A DNA stretch of 64,000 bases from Ailurus styani (GCA_002007465.1 LNAC01000277.1:314727-378726); one strand, 5' to 3'. Positions 11,061 through 23,419 are shown, counted from the first letter of the stretch. Numbers and translations: made by a program. The notes: generated by a model from the sequence alone, not told the origin.

Positions 11061-11444
11061 CCTGAACAATAATACATAAACTTGCACTACCAGTTTTTCT
11101 GTACCTTCTTTAAATTTTCATTTCTGTTAAGATGTTGAGGTGAGAGAGAGGGAAAGCATTCAATGCCCTAAAATTCTGGGACCTTTGACACATTTATACT
11201 CTTGAATAGTCTGCCATAATAGAGAGAAATGATCATTCTGCTTACAGACTCAAAGACAGCATGTAAAACATGCCTGGCACGCTGAGCACTCTGTATGGGC
11301 CTCTAAAAAGAATTCCTAGATAAAACAGTAATCGGGTCTTTAAAAGAAAAAGGCAGAAGGACTCAAAACCTAAAAAGGAATTAAGAATGAATTATATTAG
11401 GGGTTAGCAAACAGAGTGGGGGAGGGGATTGCCTTACAATTAAT
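11061..11444. other. Intergenic, nothing recognised
   Basis: Mixed-composition sequence, no open frame above background and no repeat that I recognise. Confidence 0.4.
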
Positions 11445-12665
11445 CTGGTATTTTCTTTCATACTTTATTATGGTACTATATATGTGTATATATAGCATAA
11501 AATTTGCCATTTTAGCCATTTTTAAGTATACAGCTCAGTGGCATTAATTACATTCACAATGTTGTGTGACCATAACCGCTATCCTCCCAAACATTTTCCT
11601 CATCCCAAACAGAAACTCTTAACTCTTAAACAATGGCATTAAATAAGAATTCTCCCTGCCCACCTGCCTTAGCCTCTGGAAGGTAACCCATGTTCTACCT
11701 TCTGTCCCTATGAATTTGACCACTCTAGGTACCTCAAATAAGTGCAATCATATAATATTTGTCCTTTTGTGTCTGGCTTATTTCACTTAGCATAATATTG
11801 TCAAGGTTCATCCATATTGTAGCATGCATCAGAATTTCATTCCTATTTATGGTCGAAAAATATTTCATTGTATGTATATACCACATTTTGTTTCTCCACT
11901 CGTCTGTTGATTGAACTCTTAGGTTGCTTCCATCTTGGGCTATCATAAATAATGCCACAATTCTTGATATTTAAATATCAGTTTGAGTCCCTGTTTTCAG
12001 TGCTTTGGGGTATACACCTCAGAGTGAAATTGCTGGGTCATACAGTAATTTAGATTTAGATTTTTGAGGAATGGCCAAACTATTTTTCCACAGTGACTGC
12101 ACCATTTTTCCCCACCAACAGTGTACCAGGGTTCTAATATTTATACATCCTTGCTGACACTTGTTATTTTCCTTTTCTTAATATAACCATTCTAGTAGGT
12201 GTTAAGTGGTATCTTATTGTGGTTTTTGATTTGCATTTCTCTAATAATTAGTGATGCTGAACATCTTCTCAAGTACTTATTGACAATTTGTATATCTACT
12301 TTGGAGAAATGCCTGTCTATTCAAGTCCTTTGTCCACTTTTTAATTGGATTGTCTTTTTGTTGTTTACTTTTAGAAGGTCTTTATATATACTTGATACTA
12401 AACCCTTATCATATATATGATTTGTGAATATTTTCTCACACTCTGTAAGTTGTCATTTCTCTTTCTTGATAATGTTTTTTGATGTATAGAAGTTTGTTTT
12501 TAATTTTGAAGAGGTCCAATTAATCTTTTTTTATTTTGTTTTTTATGCTTTGGTGTTTAAGATTCCCTTGTCAAGTCCATAATCATTAATTATATTTTCA
12601 TGTTTTATCATTTTAACTCTTATATTTAGGTCACTGATCCATCCAGTACTTTTGATGGATAAAAA
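11445..12665 (-). mobile_element. L1 (L1MA/MB-like), antisense, 1.2 kb
   Basis: Reverse complement of the L1 ORF2 C-terminus and 3' UTR. On the minus strand, 11734-11958 translates to a worn ORF2 end with the recognisable order EWRNK, MKYFSTINRNEIL, ATIWMNLDNIMLSE, QTQKDKYYMI. The plus-strand ORF at 12199-12420 is its shadow. Confidence 0.92.
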
Positions 12666-13305
12666 TAAGATCTCCCTTGTAAAGTCACAGGAAAATCATA
12701 TAAGCTATCTAAAATCATTTGAAAGAAAATTTAAAATAGAGTGGAATAGTTGGGAATCTTGTAGTCTCCATAGACTCCCCTCCTGACTGAATATTTGCCT
12801 TATGTCAACAGCAATGACTACATGCAATCTCATGAGAGCCTCACCCTAAGAGGAGAATCAATGGGGTTAAGTCATTTATAAAAACTATCGAAAGATCTTG
12901 GGCACTGCTGGCTGATAACTGGTCCATATGTCAGCCAAAACCTTGTGGCTTTGGTACGATTTGAAAGAGCACTTAATTTAAATAGTATCTATTTGGAATA
13001 GGTAATTAATTTTATCTCAAGAATCTGATGACCCAACCAGAGTCTTATTATAATATTTTTAAAAATGTGTTTAGATAAAACTTGCCAACCACAAGAGTTA
13101 AGACAAATGTTGTGAAGGTAGCATTGGAAATCAGAAGATGCAATTTTGTGGGGGTGGGGGAGGTCCTAAAACTCCATAACCCTTTGTTTCCTCATTTGTG
13201 AGAAAATGTTGAGAAGATACATAAAAATATTGCTCTGTCTTTACTTGCCCTAACATCTCATTGTCAGGAACTAAGATATTGGTAGTGTTTAGATGACATC
13301 ATCTT
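12666..13305. other. Intergenic, largely unique
   Basis: No gene. A possible MIR remnant lies around 13170-13230 (aaccctttgtttcctcatttgtgag). The rest shows no repeat that I recognise. Confidence 0.4.
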
Positions 13306-13440
13306 TGAGACATTCTTAGTCTGTTCATGCTGCCATAACGTATATCATTGACTTGGAAGCTTGTAAACAACTGAAATTTATTTCTCACGGTTCCAGAGAC
13401 TGGGAAATCTAAGATCAGGGTCAAGGAAGGATTTGGACAT
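13306..13440 (-). mobile_element. MaLR LTR fragment (MLT1-like), antisense
   Basis: cttagtctgttcatgctgcc..acttggaagcttgtaaacaactgaaatttatttctcacggttcc is the reverse complement of an MLT1-type LTR end. Confidence 0.75.
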
Positions 13441-13800
13441 ATTCATTTAGTTGGTCAGTCTTGCAAGAACAATTTATTGAGCACCTCATTACAAGAGACA
13501 CCCTAGATGTGTTCCTTCTTTCTCAAAGACCTTATTGTCTAGTTGTTCAACAAGCAAAGATTGTTTAAGAATGAATTGTTATGGTGTAACAACCCAAATT
13601 GAGCTTCAGTGTTCCCATAAGTAGTGAAGTTTAAGCCAAGATGTGAAAACTAAAAAAGACAAAGAGAGGCAAAGGGGAGTAGAGAGTGTTTGGGACAATT
13701 GGAATATCATATGAACTAGAGATTAAAGAGAGTATAGTTCTTCAAAAGAACATTCAAAGGAATGGGAGAACTCTTAAAGGAAGATGCAGAGTAGGGATCC
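13441..13800 (-). mobile_element. L2 fragment, antisense
   Basis: acaatttattgagcacctca..tgttcaacaagcaaagat..gaagtttaagccaagatgtg..gacaaagagaggcaaagg matches the reverse complement of L2. Diverged. Confidence 0.6.
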
Positions 13801-13937
13801 TGAGCTCACTTCCTCCCATGGACACATTGAGGAAACAATTACATGTATAGTAACTTACTCTGAAAATGATCTGAGACTGTCAGAGATTTTCCACAGCTGG
13901 TCCTAGAGAGAAGCCCACATCAAAAAGAGTGGGGGGG

Positions 13938-14153
13938 GGGATACCTGGGTGGCTCAGTTGGTTAAACGTCTGCCTTCAGCTCAGGTCATGATCCCAGGGT
14001 GGTAGCATCGAGTCCCACATTGGCCTCCCTGCCCACTGGGGAGCCTCCTTCTCTCTCTCTCCCTCTGCCCTCTGTGTGTGCTCCCTCTCTCTCTAGCTCT
14101 TTTTCTTGCTCAAATAAATAAATAAAATCTTAAAAAAAAGAAGAAGAAGAAGA
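13938..14153 (+). mobile_element. CAN SINE inside L1
   Basis: ggatacctgggtggctcagt, catgatcccaggg, CT-rich middle, AATAAATAAAATCTT tail running into a GAA repeat. The run of ten G just before the head blurs the 5' boundary. Confidence 0.92.
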
Positions 14154-14331
14154 GGAGGGGCAGAGATGAGATCAGGAACCAAACCCCCTGTATGACTAGC
14201 CACAAAAAAGAAGGACATCACAAGCACAGAGGAGAGAAGAGATCAGATCCCACACCAGGCCCCTCTGGCCCTAAGAACCCACACTGGGAAGGCAAGTCCA
14301 CATAATGTCTAACTTTGAATAGTCCACTAGG

Positions 14332-14457
14332 AGGTGCCTGGGTGGTTCAGTTGGTTAAGCATCTGCCTTTGGCTCTGGTCATCATCCCAGGGTCCTGGGA
14401 TGGAGTGTTGCATTGAGCTACCTGCTCAACAGAAAGCCTGCTGCTCCCCCTGCTTGT

Positions 14458-14492
<35 letters not shown>

Positions 14493-14545
14493 TTCTCTCT
14501 CTCAGATAAATAAATAAAATCTTTTTAGAAAGAAAGAAAAAGAAA
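14332..14545 (+). mobile_element. CAN SINE inside L1
   Basis: Head gtgcctgggtggttcag, long CTCTCT microsatellite in the middle, AATAAATAAAATC tail. Perfect 11-nt duplication agtccactagg (14321-14331 and 14546-14556). Confidence 0.95.
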
Positions 14546-15215
14546 AGTCCACTAGGGCTCAGGAAACTAAGTCTTTATCTTTAAGAACCAGCACACTAAA
14601 TAAATTGGCCAGAAACACAACACAAACCAGTTTGAAAAGGGGATTTATTTACTAAGTTTGCATGTATGCCAGAGAAGCAGAGATCCACACATTTCTCTGG
14701 GAACAAAATCACTGGCCAGCACTATTTTTTTTTGTCCTCTCCAAGATTAGATGGCTGGAGGGTTTGGAAAGCCAGGTCTAACCTTCTTCATCTACCTTAC
14801 TAGGACTCCAGCCCCACCCTGACATTCCCCTAGAGACACATCCCATCAAATCCACCCACCACCACACCCGTCCCCCACCAAAGCAGATCCCACACCACCA
14901 TACCAAGTGGGCCGCAGCAACCAGGACCAGATCCCACCCAAAGTGATTCCTATGGGGTGCCTGGGTGGTCCACACCAAGACACATATAATTTATATGGCA
15001 AACATTAAAGAGAATTGTAAAAGTGGCAAGAGAAGAGAAGTTACCTACAAGAGAAACCCAATAAGGCTATCAGCTGATTTTTCAGCAGAAACTTTATAAG
15101 CCAGAAGAAAGTGGAATGATATATTTGAAGACTGAAAGGAAAACCTGCAAACAAGAGTAAACCACCCAGCAAGATTATCATTCAAAATTGAAGGACAGAT
15201 AAAAAGTTTCCCAAA

Positions 15216-15418
15216 GGGCGCCTGGGTGGCTCAGTGGGTTAAAGCCACTGCCTTCGGCTCAGGTCATGATCCCAGGGTCCTGGGATCGAGGCCCACATTG
15301 GGCTCTCTGCTCAGCAGGGAGCCTGCTTCCTCCTCTCTCCTCTCTCTCTGCCTGCCTCTCTGCATACTTGTAATCTCTCTCTCTGTGTCAAATGAATAAA
15401 TAAAATCTTTAAAAAAAA
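15216..15418 (+). mobile_element. CAN SINE (young subtype) inside L1
   Basis: gggcgcctgggtggctcagt, gggttaaagccactgcc, CT tract, A-tail. Perfect 15-nt duplication aaaaagtttcccaaa (15201-15215 and 15419-15433). Confidence 0.97.
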
Positions 15419-17139
15419 AAAAAGTTTCCCAAACAAAAGTTAGAGTTAATCACCACTAAGCCAGACTTACAAGCCATCCCTTTAGCCAGACATGTTAAAG
15501 GGAATTCTTTACGTTGAAAGAAAATGATATAGCTAGAAGTAAGAAAATTATGAAAGGTAAAAATTCTACTGGTAAACTAAGCACATAGTAAAGGTAATAC
15601 AGTAATTTACATAACTAATAAGGAGACAAAAACACAAAGTAGTTAAATCAATTATATACACAAAAGTTAGTCAAGGGACACAAAAAATCTAAAAATATAA
15701 AATACGACATCATATGCAAAAAACTGATTGAGGAAGTAAAACTTTAATGCTTTTATAATGTGTTCAAACAACAATCAACTCACTATAAACTACTATACTC
15801 ATAGGATGTTATATATGAACCCCATAGTAATCACAAACCAAAAACTTAAAATCAATTCAAAAAAATAAAGATGAAGAAATCCAAGCATAACACTAAAGAA
15901 AGCCATTAAGGCACAAGGAAGAGAGCCAGAGAAGAAAAAGAAAGGGAAACACAAACTTCAAAGACAACCAGAAAATAATTAACAACATGGCAGTAAGTAT
16001 ATACTTATTAATAATTACTTTAAATGCAAATGTATATTCCTCAAAAACTAAAGATACAATACAGTCCAGTAATTCTACTTCTGAGTATTTACCCAAGGAA
16101 AACAAAACACACTTTGAAAAGATACATGCACTCTTATGTTTATTGCAGCATTATTTACAATAGCCAAGATATGGAAGCAAACTCTACCCATTGATAGATC
16201 ACACACATGCACACCACACACACATACACACAGAGGAACATTACTCAGCCATAAAAAAAGAATGAAATCTTGCCATTCGTGACAACATGGATGGACGTAG
16301 AGGATATTATGCTAATTGAAATAAGTCAGAGAAAGACAAATACCATATGATTTCACTTATATGTGAAATTTAAAAGAGCAAATGAACAAACAAAAAACAA
16401 AAACAACAAAAAGAGAAACAGACTCAAACACAGAGAACAAACTAGTTGTTGCCAGAGGAAAAATAAATGGGAGGATAGGCAAAATAGGTGAAGGGGATTA
16501 AGAGGTACAAAGTTCAGTTATACAGAGAGCAAGCTTATGACTACCACAGGGAAGGTGGGTGGTGGGGTGGGTAAAATAGGTGATGCGGATTAAGGGGTGT
16601 AATTGTGATTAGCACCAGGAAGTGTCAAGTCACTAAATTGTACACCTGAAACTAATATTACACTGTATGTTAACTGGAACTTAAATAAAAACTTTTTTAA
16701 ATTTATAATTATAAATAAGTCCTGAGGATGAAAAGTACAGCATAGGGAATATAGTCAATAATACTATAATAACTTATTGGTGACCAATGGCACACTTACG
16801 TGGTAAGCATTTTGTAAATATATGTAATTGCTGGATCACTATGTTGTACACCTGAAACTAATATGTCAACTATACTTCAATTAAAAGTAAAAAGACAAAA
16901 AAAGAAAATACACTGATACCAAAAAAATTAAGAATTACATAAAAATTTAAAAAAAAAAGGAAAAAAAGCCACCATGACTAGAACATTGAGTATGAATAAT
17001 AGTGACAGACAAGATTTCAGTAACAGAGATGTCAAGTCAAAACTTTTGGCTTGGCAAATGGGAAAGCACTAAAGAGCATTAAGGTGGGAGAATGAGAATC
17101 TGACTTATAATGTAGAGATGACCCTGGCTTCTAAGCACA

Positions 17140-17855
17140 AGATGAAGAAGATGTAGCCACACATTTGGCCTGGCAAGCAGTCATGGTGATCTCATTGCCC
17201 TTTGCCAGGACTGGTCTGGCAGTGGATGTGTGACTAAGTTCTGGCCAAGGAGACATAAGGCAGTCTCACGGGGAGCTTCTGAGGAAAATTTCCTTTCACT
17301 GGGGAGGTAGAGGGGAGGGAGGTACATTCCTACCAAAATTCATTACCTGAATCCAATCATGAAGAACATCAGAAAAACCCAAATTGAGGGAGAGGAAACA
17401 ACTGACCTATACTCAGGAACCATCTGGAATAAGCATAAAAATGAAACCCAACAGTCTGAGGAAGGCAGAATGTAAAGATGAAGATCATCTGGGTTCCTGA
17501 CAACTGTGTTTTGCTACTAAATTAATCAATCTTATATCTAAATTCAACCAGAATTTACATGGTTTATTATTTAAGCCAAGTGAACTTTTTCATTTTATAG
17601 CACACATAAAAAAAAGTGGTATTTATATGACATACTGGGGTAGGCAGTTGAGGATGTTCATGGGTAGCTCCCAGAGGTCCAGGCCACCCCAGGCTCTTAT
17701 CTGGTTGCCTCAGGGTCTAAGGAGATTGATATCTCAGAGCACCTGCAACCAACCTGCTGCACACTATCGTCCCTAGGCACACTGGCTAGGAAATGCTGGC
17801 TTAAGCCACTGTTAGTTGGGCTTTTTGTTCCTTGCAGCTCAAAGCATCCAACAAT
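17140..17855 (+). repeat. Ancient interspersed repeat, family not assigned
   Basis: Contains gtgtgactaagttctggccaaggagacataagg and, near 17800, aagccactgttagttgggct..ttccttgcagctcaaagcatcc. These are parts of a widespread mammalian repeat that I recognise by pattern but cannot name. The section at 17580-17760 may be something else. Confidence 0.4.
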
Positions 17856-17859
17856 CTGG

Positions 17860-18290
17860 CTGATAACTATGTTAACACAGTGCCCACTCAGCCACCCAAC
17901 CTAAAAACCCAGGAGTCATCCTGCACTAACTCCCATCCTTCACTCCCTTAGGTCTACCCTTGTACCTCTTTGAAATCTCCATATTTTGCCCCTCACTTCA
18001 CCCCCACTGCCATGGCCTTCACCTGGATGACCAAAAGTAGTCTCAGATTGCCCTACCTCTAACTCACTGATCTTTTTTTTTAAGATTTTATTTATTTATG
18101 AGAGAGAGAAAGACAGGGAGAGAGAGAAACAGAAGAAGGACAAGCAGACCCAGGGCTCAATCCCATGATTCTGAGATCATGACCTGAGCCAAAACCAAGA
18201 GTTGGACACTTAAATGACTGTGCCACCCGGGCACCCCTCTAATTTACTGATCTTTAATCCATCCTAACATGGCCAGCAACTGCTCTAACT
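17860..18290 (+). mobile_element. L2 fragment, interrupted by SINE
   Basis: cctaaaaacccaggagtcatcctgcactaactccc matches the L2 stretch usually read as aacctgggagtcatccttgactcc. It continues after the SINE at 18076-18236 with taatccatcctaacatggcc. Confidence 0.75.
18076..18236 (-). mobile_element. CAN SINE inside L2, antisense
   Basis: T-run, taagattttatttatttatg, GA tract, ..gtgccacccgggcacccct. Duplication ctctaactcactgatcttt (18057-18075) and ctctaatttactgatcttt (18237-18255), two mismatches, so it is an older insertion. Confidence 0.94.
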
Positions 18291-18759
18291 ATCACTCTCC
18301 TCTCAATCACTGCTGGAGGCCACCAATCTCAATCCTGTGTCACAATCACCTGAGATGAGCACCACAGATAATTTGTTAAGATAAGAGTAAGAATACTAAA
18401 GTGTGCTGATGATTTGCTATTTAGATAAATTAGAATATATCCAAATTTGTCCCAATAATGATATCTGTTTTATATTCTGGCATTTTTTTTGAGTGTTAGG
18501 ATTTACTGAAGAACACTGAAATTTTCTGCAGCAACTATTTACTCTCCCATTTCTCATACTATATAAAAGGGAGTAGAGGTGAGATGAAGGGAATTCTTTT
18601 AGCTTTTAAAAAAAAAAGTCACTTCCTGCGAGATAAGAATGAAAAAGGATGGACAAATATCCAGAGTTGAAGAAAGAATTTGAAATATCCAAACTTAAGT
18701 CAATCTTTTCAGAATAGTATCTTTGTATCAAGAAAAGGTATACTGGGTATCTTGTTTGA
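18291..18759. other. Intergenic, nothing recognised
   Basis: AT-rich, no open frame, no repeat that I recognise. Confidence 0.4.
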
Positions 18760-19440
18760 CCCCCAACAGTTTATCCTTTTCTGAGCTTGGGAGGCTGAGC
18801 TGATGAACTAAATTAATGAGACCCTTGCTTCCAAATCAAGTTGGGATTCACCAGGGGGAGACCTTGAGAGATCAGGGCATGGGGGAGATTGAGGTTGGGT
18901 GTTTTTCCTACAGCTCCTTCCCTATCAGATACCACAGGATGGCTATGTACTTGTACCAGAGACAACAGCTGCTGCCAGGTCAAGTCTCCATGTAACTACC
19001 CTCCTGATGTTCTGGTAACCATCCCTTCCTGTTGTGTCTTCAAGATGAAGGTGGTAATAGCTCCCCTGTTGTCACTATCTCTGGGATACACTATCCTCCA
19101 TTGACTTCCTTAAATCTTGCACATATCTTTGTAAATAATCCTCTTATTAAACAGTCTTCATTGGGGCACCTGGGTGGCTCAGTCATTAAGCTTTGCCTTC
19201 GGCTCAGGTCATGATTCCAGGGTTATGGGATGGAGCCCCACATCAGGCTCCCTGCTCTGCAGGAAAGCCTGCTTCTCCCTCTCCCACTCCCCCTGCTGGT
19301 GTTCCCTCTCTCGCTGTCTTTCTCTGTCAATAAATAAAATCTTTAAAAAAATTAAATTAAATTAAAAAAAAAATAAACACTCCTCAAATTAGTCAGTTTC
19401 AGAGTACCATTTGTTTCCTGCTGGGACCTTCAGTGATTTT
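18760..19440 (+). repeat. Ancient interspersed repeat (same family as 35440-35905)
   Basis: Its 3' end, ..tcttattaaac[SINE]actcctcaaattag..gtaccatttgtttcctgctgggacc, parallels the copy at 35820-35905 (attaaactctccttaaatta..tatcatctgttttctactgag). A SINE splits it at 19163-19373. ORF 18889-19104 has no protein character. Confidence 0.5.
19163..19373 (+). mobile_element. CAN SINE inside ancient repeat
   Basis: ggggcacctgggtggctcag head, CT tract, long AT-rich tail. The flanks are a degraded duplication of about 14 nt (attaaacagtcttc versus aataaacactcctc). Confidence 0.94.
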
Positions 19441-19700
19441 GAGTCACAGTATTGGATTTGGATCAGGCTGGAGGAAAATAGAAAGTTTTGACACGGTCAA
19501 GTGAAGAATGTTATAGGTGTTTACTAGGCAAGCCAATGAATGCATGACATACATGCCTTCATCCTCCCTCACATCTTTTGGGACAGAAAATATTTAAGAA
19601 ACTGATGATTTATTGGACTGAAACCACCAATCAATGATAAATTTGATTTTTTATAATTATTAATCAAAAATACATTATTATTAATATATAATTATCACAT

Positions 19701-19828
19701 CTTTTAAAATCGGCTCCATGCCCAACATAGAGTCCAATGCAGGGCTTGAACTCACAACCCTGAGATCAAGACCTGACCTGAGATCCAGAGTTGGCTGCTT
19801 AACCAACTAAGCCACCCAGGTACCCCTA
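19701..19828 (-). mobile_element. Short CAN SINE without CT tract, antisense
   Basis: ..gggcttgaactcacaaccctgagatcaag..taagccacccaggtacccct is the reverse complement of the short SINEC form. 10-nt duplication attatcacat (19691-19700 and 19830-19839). Confidence 0.85.
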
Positions 19829-19839
19829 TATTATCACAT

Positions 19840-20278
19840 TACTGACCACCAAATGATCAATATTTTTCACTATGTGCCTACTGAAGTTAGCCATAATTAT
19901 ACACTTAACTTGTTTCCTTACCTGTAACTAGATAATCTCTAAGTTTCTTTATGATTTCATAATTCTCTGATGATATGAATATTAAACCCAGAAATAAAAA
20001 CAGGGAAGAGAGAGAAGTAGAAATGGCAAGGAAAAGCCAAGAATACATTCCTTATGTATATACCTCTGTACTTTCTCCATGAATCTTTGCAAAACCATCA
20101 GCCCTGCATAGCTTCTCTTCTCTAAATACTGAGAGCACAAGTGACTGGTATCACAAAATCCAGCACTCCGTTAGAGGGTTTATGCCACTCTCGTCTCTAA
20201 ACATAGCCCAGATGTCAGTTTACCCTTACTTTTATGCCTTCCCACTGGCCACAGGCTCATCAAGAGTAGAGACTACAT
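19840..20278. other. Intergenic, nothing recognised
   Basis: No open frame of note and no recognisable repeat. Confidence 0.4.
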
Positions 20279-20464
20279 GGGGCCCTGCATGGCTCCGTTA
20301 GTTAAGTGTCCATCTCTTGATTTTGGCTCAGGTCATGATCTCACGCTCCAGGTTCAGCCAGGAGTCTACTTCAGATTCTCTCTATCCGTCTCTCTCTGCC
20401 CCTCCCCCTCCATGGACTCTCTCTCTCTCTCAAATAAATAAATCTTTAAAAAAAATAATAAACA
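20279..20464 (+). mobile_element. CAN SINE, old and diverged
   Basis: ggggccctgcatggctccg (worn head), tttggctcaggtcatgatctcac, CT tract, aaataaataaatcttt tail. The flanking duplication is poor (agtagagactac versus agtagggacaca). Confidence 0.88.
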
Positions 20465-20724
20465 GTAGGGACACAAAGTACTTCTCTATCTGGTCCTGCC
20501 CAACACATTTTTTTCAGATATTCAGTATACGTTTAAAGAATTGAAATAATGGACACATAATGACTGATTTCCATGTATTTCTGCCAAGAACCTTTGCCAC
20601 ACACTTTCATTTGTTTTTGTTTTCATGGGTATGTTTTCATAGGAAGAAAAAAGTAGATGGCATTTTGGGGCATGCATTATTTTTCTCCCAATTTGTAACT
20701 ATTTATATTTACAAAACTGCTGTA

Positions 20725-21290
20725 TTAGTTATGGTAAGCTAGGATGTGGTTACAAACAATCCCCAAATTTCAGTTGCTTAGTATAAAGAAGTCCATTGCT
20801 CACACAGCATAAATTTATCCCCTCTCAGTTCTGGAAGTCGGGAGTCTGGTGAGCTCAACTGTTCCCTACCTCTGGTCTCACAAGGTTAAAATCAAGGTAT
20901 CAACCAGCCTGTGCTCTCAGCTGTAAATTCTGGGGGCAAATATGCTTCCAAGCTTATTCAGGTCCCTGTTTCCTTTCTAGTTGTCAGCCAGTGTTGCCTT
21001 TTAGCTTCTAGGGGCCTCTCTACAGTTCACATGAGACATGGCCCCTTACCTCTCAGGATCAACCATGCAGTAGCACTAGTTCTTCTCATGCTTGGAAATG
21101 CTCTGACCTCTCATTCTTCTGCATCTCTTCTGTCTCCAGCCAGAGAGAGTCCTTTGCTTTTCAGGGCTCATGTAATTAGCTTGGACCCACATGGACAATC
21201 CAGGGTAATTTCCCCTATTTTATGGTCGGACACCTTGATTATACCCTTTGCCATGTCATATAACTTATTCATGGGCTCCAGTGATTAGGG
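20725..21290 (-). mobile_element. MaLR-type LTR, antisense
   Basis: tattagttatggtaagctag..atttcagttgcttagtataa..tctcagttctggaagtcgggagtctg..agccagagagagtcc..gggtgtgaatatctttggggg is the reverse complement of MLT1/MST-type LTR sequence. The 125-codon plus-strand ORF at 20911-21288 lies in it and is not coding. Confidence 0.6.
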
Positions 21291-21339
21291 TGTGAATATC
21301 TTTGGGGGGGGGTCATCTGCCTACTATATATGGTATGTT

Positions 21340-21575
21340 TTATACTTGTGCAACCCACTGTCCTGGGTGCTTTACATTCATCAACAGATTTAATTTTCAC
21401 AAAGATCTGAAGGTTTGGTACATTGAACATCATACCTTTTTTACAAATAGGGACCAAAGAAAAGAAGGTGAAATAAGCTTCCCAAAGTTACATAGCTTGT
21501 AAGTGGTACTGGTGAGCTTTAAGCCCAGGGGCTCTGGCTCCCACATCAGTGCTCTTTACCAGCACATCACACTCC
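21340..21575 (-). mobile_element. MIR SINE, antisense
   Basis: gtgctttacattcatcaaca..ttacaaatagggaccaaaga..cccaaagttacatagcttgtaagtgg..agcccaggggctctggctcc follows the reverse-complement MIR order end to end. Confidence 0.85.
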
Positions 21576-22030
21576 TTTTATAAGACTGTTTCTGCAGCCA
21601 AGAAAGAGTATGTGTTGTCACAAAATGTCAGAAGGCCACATGGATGTTTCAGATTGCCAAAATTGTCTCAGGCTCAGCCAATATAAATGCGTGACAGTTT
21701 TTTCTTCTTATATTCAACAAAACTACATTTGTCCTAAAATTCTTTCTAACAGTTGTTTAAACCTACCTCAACATTACATTTGCAAATAACTTGCTTAGGA
21801 AGGCATTTATTAAAAATTAAAGTCTATCATTTACTTAAATAAAAAAGCAATTTCCTAAGAATTATATTTCAATGTGTTGGTTGTAAAGAATTATAAAATT
21901 TGGCTTTAAAAAAATTATATATATTATGTATAATGACTCCCCAAAAGTTAAGGAATCTGTTTCTAGTGTCTAAGACTTATTTATGGTCAAAAGAGATTAC
22001 TAGAGGTCTTTTCAGTGAAATATTAGTCTA
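21576..22030. other. Intergenic, nothing recognised
   Basis: AT-rich sequence without long frames or repeats that I recognise. Confidence 0.4.
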
Positions 22031-22031
22031 G

Positions 22032-22360
22032 CTGTTTTAGTTATCTATTACTGAGTAAGAAATGACCCCAAAACTTAGCATATATATATATATATATATA
22101 TACACACAATATATATATATTTATATTATATATATTTATGTATATTTATTTTTTCTATGGGTCATGAATCCAGGAGAGGCTTAGCTGGGTGGTTCTGCTC
22201 AGTTTCTCATGAGGTTGTTGTCAAGAGTGCTTTAGTTATCTGAAGGCCTGACCAGAGCTGAAGGAGCATTTTCCAAGATGGCTCATTCATAAGGCTGTTG
22301 TAGGACGCCTCTGTTCCTCACCATATAGGCCTCTCCGCAGAGCTGCTTGGGAATACTTAA
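22032..22360 (-). mobile_element. MaLR LTR (MLT1-like), antisense
   Basis: gttttagttatctattactgagtaagaaatgaccccaaaacttag, a TA microsatellite, then gagaggcttagctgggtggttctgctcag and caccatataggcctctcc, the reverse complement of an MLT1-type LTR. Confidence 0.75.
22080..22150. repeat. (TA)n microsatellite inside LTR
   Basis: About 11 TA units at 22080-22102, followed by imperfect TA/TTTA sequence to about 22150. Confidence 0.95.
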
Positions 22361-23181
22361 ACAGTAACTGGCTTCAGTGTGTGTGATTGAATTGGTCTAA
22401 AACTTGCTATAATTGTAAACTGACAGAAAAGTTGAAAGTAGAATAGCCATTAATAGCCACTGCTATTTATCAAAAAGAACCTAACTGACCTAGCTGAGTT
22501 CACATCTAACAAGTAGCGAAAACAAATCAAAATTTTACCCATCTGAAATCAAAGACCATATTCGTTCCTCTATCTTACACTGCCTCACAGAATTGTTGTT
22601 TTTAGCTGTCTTCATTATTGCTAGTAACCTTTACTAGCTACTATTAGTGAATATTTCTGGATCATGTGATTTGCATTTTATATAAGCTCAATATATGAAA
22701 ATCTGAGTTTTTTCAAAAAAATAAATGGTATAATAAGATTTTGAGATTCTTCATTTTGTAAAAGGTCTAACAAAATTTGAATCTTTTCAAAAGAAATCTC
22801 TTTTGGTTCATTTAAAATGTGATTTAACTTATGAAAAATTAATACACAGAGAACATGAGCAAAAACAAAGTGGAAGGGATAGGGTGTTCAAGAAAGAATG
22901 AGTAATCCAATTTGGTTAGAATGTACTATATATCAGGAAGTGCAACAGATAAACCCAGAAAAGTAATTTTATTCAAATTATGATAAAACACACGTGTGAC
23001 TTATTAGGCTACATCTGCCTAGTCTCCGAAGTATCTAACCAAAAGCATGGAAACAAATTTAAGAAGGTATTGATGTGTAACGTAGAACTTTTAGAAATGA
23101 CTTTACAATTATGGCTTAGATATTGTAAAGGGCACATATCTTAGTTGTATGGCTCGAAAGACTTTATATGTTTACTCTCTT
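22361..23181. other. Intergenic, nothing recognised
   Basis: 0.8 kb of AT-rich DNA without recognised repeats or exon-like open stretches. Confidence 0.4.
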
Positions 23182-23194
23182 ATAAACACTACCC

Positions 23195-23405
23195 CATGGG
23201 GTGCCTGGTGGCTCAGTTGCTAAATGCCTGCCTTCTGTTCAGGTCATGATCCCAGGGTCCTGGCATTGAGCCCCACATCGGGCTCCCTGCTCAGCAGGAA
23301 GCCTGCTTCTCCCTCTCCCACTCCCCCTGCTTCCCCCTGTGTTCCCTTTCTTGCTGTGTCTCTCTCTGTCAAATAAATAAATAAAATCTTAAAAAATAAT
23401 AAAAA
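23195..23405 (+). mobile_element. CAN SINE
   Basis: ggggtgcctggtggctcag head (one base short), CT tract, AATAAATAAATAAAATCTT tail. Perfect 13-nt duplication ataaacactaccc (23182-23194 and 23406-23418). Confidence 0.96.
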
Positions 23406-23419
23406 ATAAACACTACCCA

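Larger units (their letters stand above)
13815..16905 (+). mobile_element. Long old L1, internally deleted and repeatedly interrupted
   Basis: 14980-16060 resembles the internal 5' region of old L1M elements (aataaggctatcagctgatttttcagcagaaac, then an asparagine/lysine-rich stretch). At about 16060 it jumps to the ORF2 end (cagtccagtaattctacttc..ctcagccataaaaaaagaatgaaatc..ataagtcagagaaagacaaa) and runs to ..caattaaaagtaaaa. SINEs occupy 13938-14153, 14332-14545 and 15216-15418. A second L1 3' tail is embedded at about 16521-16705. The assignment of 13815-14950 is weaker. Confidence 0.7.

Noticed and set aside
14954..14971. SINE head fragment ggggtgcctgggtggtcc
   Set aside because: Only 18 nt match before the sequence diverges; could be a broken SINE but too short to call.
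20911..21288. 125-codon ORF starting MLSAVNSGGKY
   Set aside because: Lies wholly in an antisense MaLR-type LTR; no domain, no splice context.
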